DNA of 9,416 nucleotides from Stenotrophomonas sp. Its GTDB lineage: Bacteria; Pseudomonadota; Gammaproteobacteria; Xanthomonadales; Xanthomonadaceae. Positions 5,753-9,416 of the stretch are shown here, piece after piece. The position numbers and the translations under genes are program-made. The notes beneath the pieces were generated by a model. It ran no database searches. It saw only the letters and a list, made by a program, of their open reading frames with translations, and was not told where the DNA came from. Every line of letters starts with the position of its first letter. The first letter of the stretch is position 1. The stretch lies in NCBI GenBank assembly GCA_003484865.1, contig DMZT01000083.1, positions 5,894-15,309 of the forward strand, read 5' to 3'.

Positions 5753-5862
5753 CAAAGGCTCTCCAACGTCCGGTAACCGCCGGTCGTATCGGCGCCGCCA
5801 GCCCATTGCCAACGGTCGTCACAGTACCCGAGTGTGCAACCGCACATCACAAAAGCCAATAG

Positions 5863-5892
5863 GTCGATCGTCCCACGGCAGGAACGATCGAC
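5863..5892 (-). terminator. Strong hairpin between petC and sspA
   Basis: On the minus strand a 12-bp stem with one G-T pair (arms 5892-5881 and 5874-5863, core GTCGATCGT / ACGATCGAC) closes a six-base loop about 20 bases past the petC stop. It is followed within 15 bases by GGCTTTTG. The T-run is a few bases later than in a textbook terminator, so it may end most petABC transcripts or act as an attenuator for readthrough into sspA. The remaining bases to 5753 hold the sspA leader, with no clear sigma-70 promoter. Confidence 0.6.
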
Positions 5893-5912
5893 GCGGGAAG
5901 GCGTCCGACCGC

Positions 5913-6659
5913 TCAGTGGACGTCCTTCCAGTATTCCTTCTTGAGCAGATAGGCCAGGAAGGTCAGCAGCGCCAGGAACAGAATCACCCACACGCCCAGC
6001 TTCTGGCGTTTCAGGGCAGCCGGCTCGCCGGCATACTCCAGGAAGTTGGTGATGTCGCGCACCGCCTGATCGTACTGCCCGGCATCGATGTTGCCCGGCT
6101 GTTCGATCTTCAGCCCGACCACCGGTGCATCCAGCCCGGGGCCCTCGGCCTTGCCATGCACCGCATGCTGCAGCCCCTGCATTTCCCACAGGGGGTTGGG
6201 CATGGAGGCATTGGGGAACACGGTGTTGTTCCAGCCCAGCGGCCGCGTGGGATCCAGGTAGAACGACTTGAGGTAGGTGTAGACCCAGTCGCTGCCCCGC
6301 ACGCGCGAGATCAGGCTCAGGTCCGGCGGCATCTTGCCGAACCACTTCTCGGCCTGCGCCTTGGGCATCGTCACCGGAATCGGTTCACCCACCGGGGTGC
6401 CGGTGAAGTTGAGGTTGTTCATGACCTCTTCTTCGCTCAACCCGAGATCGGCAGCCATGCGCGAGTAGCGCAGGTATTTCAGCGCGTGGCAGCCGGAGCA
6501 GTAATTCATGTAGAGCTGCGCGCCGCGCTGCAGCGAGGCACGATCGCTCAGGTCATTGCCGGCCTGCAGGGTCTTGGCGCCCTCGGCGGCATCGGCCACC
6601 GCGACACCGAGCATCAGGGCCGCCGCGCAGGCCAGCCGGACAATCCAGTGGTCAGTCAT
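5913..6659 (-). CDS. petC: PetC, cytochrome c1 of the cytochrome bc1 complex
   Basis: The c-type haem subunit of quinol:cytochrome c oxidoreductase. It passes electrons from the Rieske protein to soluble or membrane cytochrome c on the periplasmic side. The 248 residues begin with a Sec signal peptide (hydrophobic 5-22, likely cleavage after VADA at 21-24). The haem-binding CSGCH is at 54-58. Met153 in FPNASMPNPLWE is the likely sixth haem ligand. A single C-terminal membrane helix at about 221-239 (LGVWVILFLALLTFLAYLL) ends in a positively charged cytoplasmic tail. It is the short bacterial form of the subunit. The start at 6659 has GGTGA five bases upstream and overlaps the end of petB by 8 bases, so the two are translationally coupled. 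Confidence 0.97.
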   Translation of the reverse strand: MTDHWIVRLACAAALMLGVAVADAAEGAKTLQAGNDLSDRASLQRGAQLYMNYCSGCHALKYLRYSRMAADLGLSEEEVMNNLNFTGTPVGEPIPVTMPKAQAEKWFGKMPPDLSLISRVRGSDWVYTYLKSFYLDPTRPLGWNNTVFPNASMPNPLWEMQGLQHAVHGKAEGPGLDAPVVGLKIEQPGNIDAGQYDQAVRDITNFLEYAGEPAALKRQKLGVWVILFLALLTFLAYLLKKEYWKDVH

Positions 6660-7911
6660 GCGTGGTCACCCGGTCCGGTACCGGCTTGGTCCTGTCCAGC
6701 TTGGTCCATAGCGGCATGGTGATGAAGAAGGCGAAATACAGGAAGGTCAGCACGCGCCCGATGTAGGTCTCGTGCGCATCCGTACCCGGGCCGGAGCCGA
6801 TCACGCCCAGCCACACGAAGCACACCGCGAACATGCCCAGCAGGCCGCGCGAGAGCAGGCCGCGGTAGCGGTAGGACTTTACCCGCGCCCGGTCCAGCCA
6901 CGGCACCAGGAACAGGATGGCGATCGCCGAGAACATCACGATCACGCCCCCGAGCTTGTTGGGCACCACGCGCAACATGGCGTAGTACGGGGTGTAGTAC
7001 CAGACCGGCTTGATGTGCTCGGGCGTCACCAGGCGGTTGGCCTCGGTGAAGTTGTCGTGCTCGAGGAACAACCCGCCGAAGGCCGGGGCGAAGAAGATGA
7101 TGAAGGCGGCGATGATCAGCAGGAAGCCGGCGCCGACCGCATCCTTGAGCGTGTAATACGGATGGAAGGGAATGCCATCGGTAGGCGCGGTGGCCGACCA
7201 GCGGTTGCCCTTCGGGCCCTTCTTGATCTCCACGCCGTCCGGATTGTTGGAGCCCACTTCATGCAGCGCGCCCAGGTGCAGCACCACCAGCAGCAGCAGC
7301 ACCAGCGGCAGCGCGATCACGTGCAGGGCGAAGAAGCGGTTGAGGGTGGCGTCGCTGGGCAGGTAGTCGCCCATGATCCATTCGGTCAGGCCGGTCCCGA
7401 TCACCGGGATCGCGCCGAACAGCGAGATGATCACCTTGGCGCCCCAGAACGACATCTGGCCCCAGGGCAGCACGTAGCCCATGAAGGCTTCGGCCATCAG
7501 CACCAGGTAGATCAGCATGCCCAGGATCCAGACCAGTTCGCGCGGCTTCTGGTAACTGCCGTAGAGCAGGCCGCGGAACATGTGCAGGTAGACCACGATG
7601 AAGAACAGCGAGGCACCGGTGGAGTGCATGTAGCGGATCAGCCAGCCCCACTCCACGTCCCGCATGATGTATTCGATGGAGGCGAACGCTTCGGCCGCGT
7701 TCGTCTTGTAGTGCATCGTCAGGAAGATGCCGGTGACGATCTGGTTGACCAGGATCAGCAGCGCCAGCGAACCGAAGTAGTACCAGATGTTGAAGTTCTT
7801 GGGCGCGTAATACTCGCTGACGTGCTTGCGGTAGACCGGCATCAGGCCCGGCGCGCGGGCGTTGACCCAGTCGGCCAGTCCGGTGGCGGTGCGGGAAAGG
7901 ATATTGGCCAT
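6652..7911 (-). CDS. petB: PetB, cytochrome b of the cytochrome bc1 complex
   Basis: Integral membrane subunit that carries both b haems and forms the quinol-oxidising (Qo) and quinone-reducing (Qi) sites. It has 419 residues with eight expected membrane helices. The haem ligands are His96 and His110 in helix B (RYMHSTGA ... VVYLHMF) and His197 and His212 in helix D. SNNPDG (221-226) follows helix D. The Qo motif usually written PEWY is PVWY at 302-305, after PEHIK. The helix D histidines are separated by 14 residues, where mitochondrial cytochrome b has 13; cytochrome b6 also has 14. I use the ATG at 7911, 2 bases after the petA stop. A TTG at 7917 is in frame, overlaps the petA stop and would add two residues, but is less likely. 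The 3' end overlaps petC. Confidence 0.97.
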   Translation of the reverse strand: MANILSRTATGLADWVNARAPGLMPVYRKHVSEYYAPKNFNIWYYFGSLALLILVNQIVTGIFLTMHYKTNAAEAFASIEYIMRDVEWGWLIRYMHSTGASLFFIVVYLHMFRGLLYGSYQKPRELVWILGMLIYLVLMAEAFMGYVLPWGQMSFWGAKVIISLFGAIPVIGTGLTEWIMGDYLPSDATLNRFFALHVIALPLVLLLLVVLHLGALHEVGSNNPDGVEIKKGPKGNRWSATAPTDGIPFHPYYTLKDAVGAGFLLIIAAFIIFFAPAFGGLFLEHDNFTEANRLVTPEHIKPVWYYTPYYAMLRVVPNKLGGVIVMFSAIAILFLVPWLDRARVKSYRYRGLLSRGLLGMFAVCFVWLGVIGSGPGTDAHETYIGRVLTFLYFAFFITMPLWTKLDRTKPVPDRVTTHD

Positions 7912-7913
7912 GA

Positions 7914-8534
7914 TCAAGCCGCCCCCTGCGGATCAACGCCGATGATGATGGTGTTGTCGTCCTGGTAATGGTGCGGCGGCACCAGCAGGTTGATCGGTGC
8001 CGGAACATCCTTGAACACGCGACCGGACATATCGAAGCGCGACTTGTGGCAGGGGCAGAAGTAGCCGCCCTTCCACTGCGGGTCGTAGGGCTCGGGGCGG
8101 ATCTCGGCGACCATTTCCGGCGAACAGCCAAGATGGGTGCACAGCCCGACCAGCACCGATACCTCGGCCTTGATCGAACGGAACTCGGGATTCTGCTTGA
8201 GCACGTACTCGGGCTGCTGTTCTTTCTCGCCCGACTCGGGATCCTTCAGGCGGCCGTCCAGCCCGTGCAGTGCATCGAGGATGGCCTTGGAGCGCTTGAC
8301 GATCCAGATGGGCTGCCCACGCCACTCCATGACCAGACGCTGGCCTTCCTGGAGCGCACTGATGTCGGCAATCACCGGGGCACCGGCCAGTTTGGCGCGG
8401 GCGCTGGGATTCCAGGACTTGATGAACGGTACCGCTGCAAATCCGACGCCGACCGCTCCGACCACCGCAGTGGTTGCTGAGAGAAACCGCCGACGTCCAG
8501 TGTTGACTGGATCGTTTACCCCATCGTTGGCCAT
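7914..8534 (-). CDS. petA: PetA, Rieske iron-sulfur subunit of the cytochrome bc1 complex
   Basis: Carries the 2Fe-2S cluster that accepts electrons from quinol at the Qo site and hands them to cytochrome c1. The 206 residues start with a twin-arginine signal-anchor: RRRFLS at 14-19, then a hydrophobic helix at about 21-37. Tat export of the folded cluster protein is normal for this family. Cluster ligands are Cys132 and His134 in CTHLGC (132-137) and Cys160 and His163 in CPCHKS (160-165). Cys137 and Cys162 form the structural disulfide. The ATG at 8534 has GGAG six bases upstream. An in-frame extension to 8639 would begin inside the -35 box and has no family match, so it was not used. It is the first gene of petABC, and its stop nearly abuts petB. 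Confidence 0.97.
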   Translation of the reverse strand: MANDGVNDPVNTGRRRFLSATTAVVGAVGVGFAAVPFIKSWNPSARAKLAGAPVIADISALQEGQRLVMEWRGQPIWIVKRSKAILDALHGLDGRLKDPESGEKEQQPEYVLKQNPEFRSIKAEVSVLVGLCTHLGCSPEMVAEIRPEPYDPQWKGGYFCPCHKSRFDMSGRVFKDVPAPINLLVPPHHYQDDNTIIIGVDPQGAA

Positions 8535-8613
8535 CCGGCACTCCGATATTGATTTAGGTAGCTTGAGGCTGCCAGCAGACCGGTGGGGGCCAGTCCACAT
8601 TGAATCAGCCGCG

Positions 8614-8643
8614 AGTGTAGCTGAACCGAAGTCGGCCACACAA
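8614..8643 (-). promoter_or_regulatory. Candidate sigma-70 promoter for petABC
   Basis: On the minus strand TTGTGT (8643-8638) and TACACT (8619-8614) stand 18 bases apart, with matches of 4/6 to each consensus hexamer. Transcription would start near 8607, leaving about 70 bases of leader before the petA ATG. The match and location are seen; activity is inferred. Nothing else in the 171-base gap to the transglycosylase (8535-8705) looks like a gene or a strong terminator. Confidence 0.5.
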
Positions 8644-8705
8644 CGCGGTACTACGGAACGACATTACCCCGACAGTACGGCATCAGGTACCACCGGCGCC
8701 ATGGG

Positions 8706-9416
8706 TTATTGATGGCTGGCCACTGCGCCGCGGTAGCGGTCGGCCAACAGGGCCACCCGCTTCACGTAATACCGGGTCTCGCTGTAAGGCGGCACGCCAC
8801 CATGGCGGTCGACCGCGCCCTCGCCGGCGTTGTAGCCCGCCGCAGCCAGGGTGAGATCACCGTTGAAGCGCTTGAGCAGCCAGGACAGGTACTGCACGCC
8901 GCCGCGGATGTTCTGCGAAGCATCGAAGGAATCGCTGACCCCGAAACGGCGCGCGGTCGGTGGCATCAGCTGCATCAGGCCCTGTGCGCCGGCGCGGCTG
9001 AGCGCGGTCGGGTTGTAGGCCGATTCGGCATGGATGATCGCGCGGACCACCGCCTCTTCCACCCCGAACTCACGGGCGGCGGCGGCAATCTCGCTCTGGT
9101 AGGCCGTGGTGTTGAGCCGCACCGAGCCGAAGTTGACGGCCGGGTTCGCCCCGCAGGCGTAGCAGCGCTCGATGAAGCTGTAATGGATGGTGCGGACCTG
9201 GCCAATGCTGGCGATACCGGCCGGGCGTGCGCTGGTGTAATGGCGAACGCCATCCTTCACATAGGCATACAGCTGGCCGCTGCGGACCTTCCCTGCCTTG
9301 CCAGCGGCCGCTGCCGGGGCGGACGGCGCGCTCAGCACCGTGGCCGGGGCGTTGGCCGGGGCAGGAGCCGGGGTGATCGCGGTCGCCGTCGTGGCGGTAT
9401 CGGCCCGGACCGGGGC
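8706..9416 (-). CDS. Lytic transglycosylase with SLT domain (partial, N-terminus outside window)
   Basis: Periplasmic enzyme predicted to cleave the glycan strands of peptidoglycan, forming 1,6-anhydro-muramic ends. The frame is open at the right edge with 236 residues visible, so the true start and any signal peptide are not seen. A GTG at 9338 lies inside the frame but is not needed as a start. Numbering from the edge, residues 1-40 are an Ala/Pro/Thr-rich linker. Residues 47-66 (QLYAYVKDGVRHYTSARPAG) form a small strand-rich segment, and CYAC is at 85-88. The SLT domain runs about 106-230. Catalytic Glu131 lies in HAESAYNP, AQGLMQLMP is at 144-152, and AAAGYNAGEGAV is at 190-201, all standard for the Slt family. 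It lies upstream of petA on the same strand with no obvious terminator, so some readthrough into petABC is possible. Stop is TAA at 8708-8706. Confidence 0.93.
   Translation of the reverse strand, partial: APVRADTATTATAITPAPAPANAPATVLSAPSAPAAAAGKAGKVRSGQLYAYVKDGVRHYTSARPAGIASIGQVRTIHYSFIERCYACGANPAVNFGSVRLNTTAYQSEIAAAAREFGVEEAVVRAIIHAESAYNPTALSRAGAQGLMQLMPPTARRFGVSDSFDASQNIRGGVQYLSWLLKRFNGDLTLAAAGYNAGEGAVDRHGGVPPYSETRYYVKRVALLADRYRGAVASHQ

Noticed and set aside
5753..5812. Longer N-terminus for SspA starting at 5812
   Set aside because: The added 20 residues do not resemble the family, and the ATG at 5752 has a good ribosome-binding site.
5805..5820. SMAG-like core (CCAACGGTCGT) in the sspA leader
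   Set aside because: It has no GTAG head and no matching second arm, so it may be chance.
5833..5851. Possible Clp/CRP-type site upstream of sspA (TGTGC / GCACA and a TCACA)
   Set aside because: No 16-base window matches both half-sites of TGTGA-N6-TCACA; only a 5-4-5 dyad remains.
6772..7968. Long plus-strand open frame opposite petB
   Set aside because: The translation is rich in His/Gln/Asp, which comes from antisense reading of a hydrophobic membrane protein. There is no motif or ribosome-binding site.
8535..8639. Longer N-terminus for the Rieske protein starting at 8639
   Set aside because: It would precede the Tat signal and overlap the promoter-like boxes. The ATG at 8534 has a well-spaced GGAG.
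8640..8705. Terminator after the lytic transglycosylase
   Set aside because: Only short palindromes (GGCGCC, GTAC) are present, with no stable stem followed by a T-run.

Overview
The window is chromosomal, GC-rich DNA from a gammaproteobacterium of the Xanthomonadaceae, most likely Stenotrophomonas or a close relative. The protein families and gene grouping (purEK, nadC, sspAB, petABC) are core housekeeping. The intergenic gaps carry short GTAG-headed hairpins with the look of the SMAG (Stenotrophomonas maltophilia GTAG) repeat family. No tRNA, rRNA, CRISPR, integrase, transposase or phage gene is visible, and base and codon composition look uniform.

Layout from left to right. (1) Positions 1-1454, minus strand: purE and purK, which catalyse consecutive steps of purine synthesis. 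Their reading frames overlap by 4 bases, and purK runs off the left edge. (2) A 59-base divergent promoter region, then on the plus strand a small Trm112-like protein overlapping nadC by 4 bases, a secreted DUF2272 protein with a proline-rich tail, and a small membrane-anchored DUF3301 protein. REP-like hairpins follow nadC. (3) Between the convergent DUF3301 and sspB genes lies a 173-base non-coding stretch holding an inverted SMAG pair, a four-copy 14-bp tandem array apparently derived from a SMAG arm, and a GC-rich terminator hairpin. (4) Positions 4520-9416 are all minus strand. In transcription order they hold a lytic transglycosylase (open at the right edge), petA-petB-petC (the cytochrome bc1 complex), then sspA and sspB (stringent starvation proteins: an RNA polymerase-associated factor and the ClpXP adaptor).

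How the genes work together: PurE and PurK convert AIR to CAIR by the two-step bacterial route. NadC makes nicotinate mononucleotide for NAD. PetA, PetB and PetC form the quinol:cytochrome c oxidoreductase of aerobic respiration, in tightly overlapping genes behind a promoter-like sequence. A long hairpin after petC separates, or attenuates, transcription into sspA-sspB.

I found no evidence of a new multi-gene system. The most unusual material is the repeat architecture, especially the 14-bp array and a SMAG hairpin lying where the sspB ribosome-binding site should be. Next come a DUF2272 protein that seems to have serine where related amidases have the catalytic cysteine, and a Trm112-like protein that has lost its zinc-binding cysteines.
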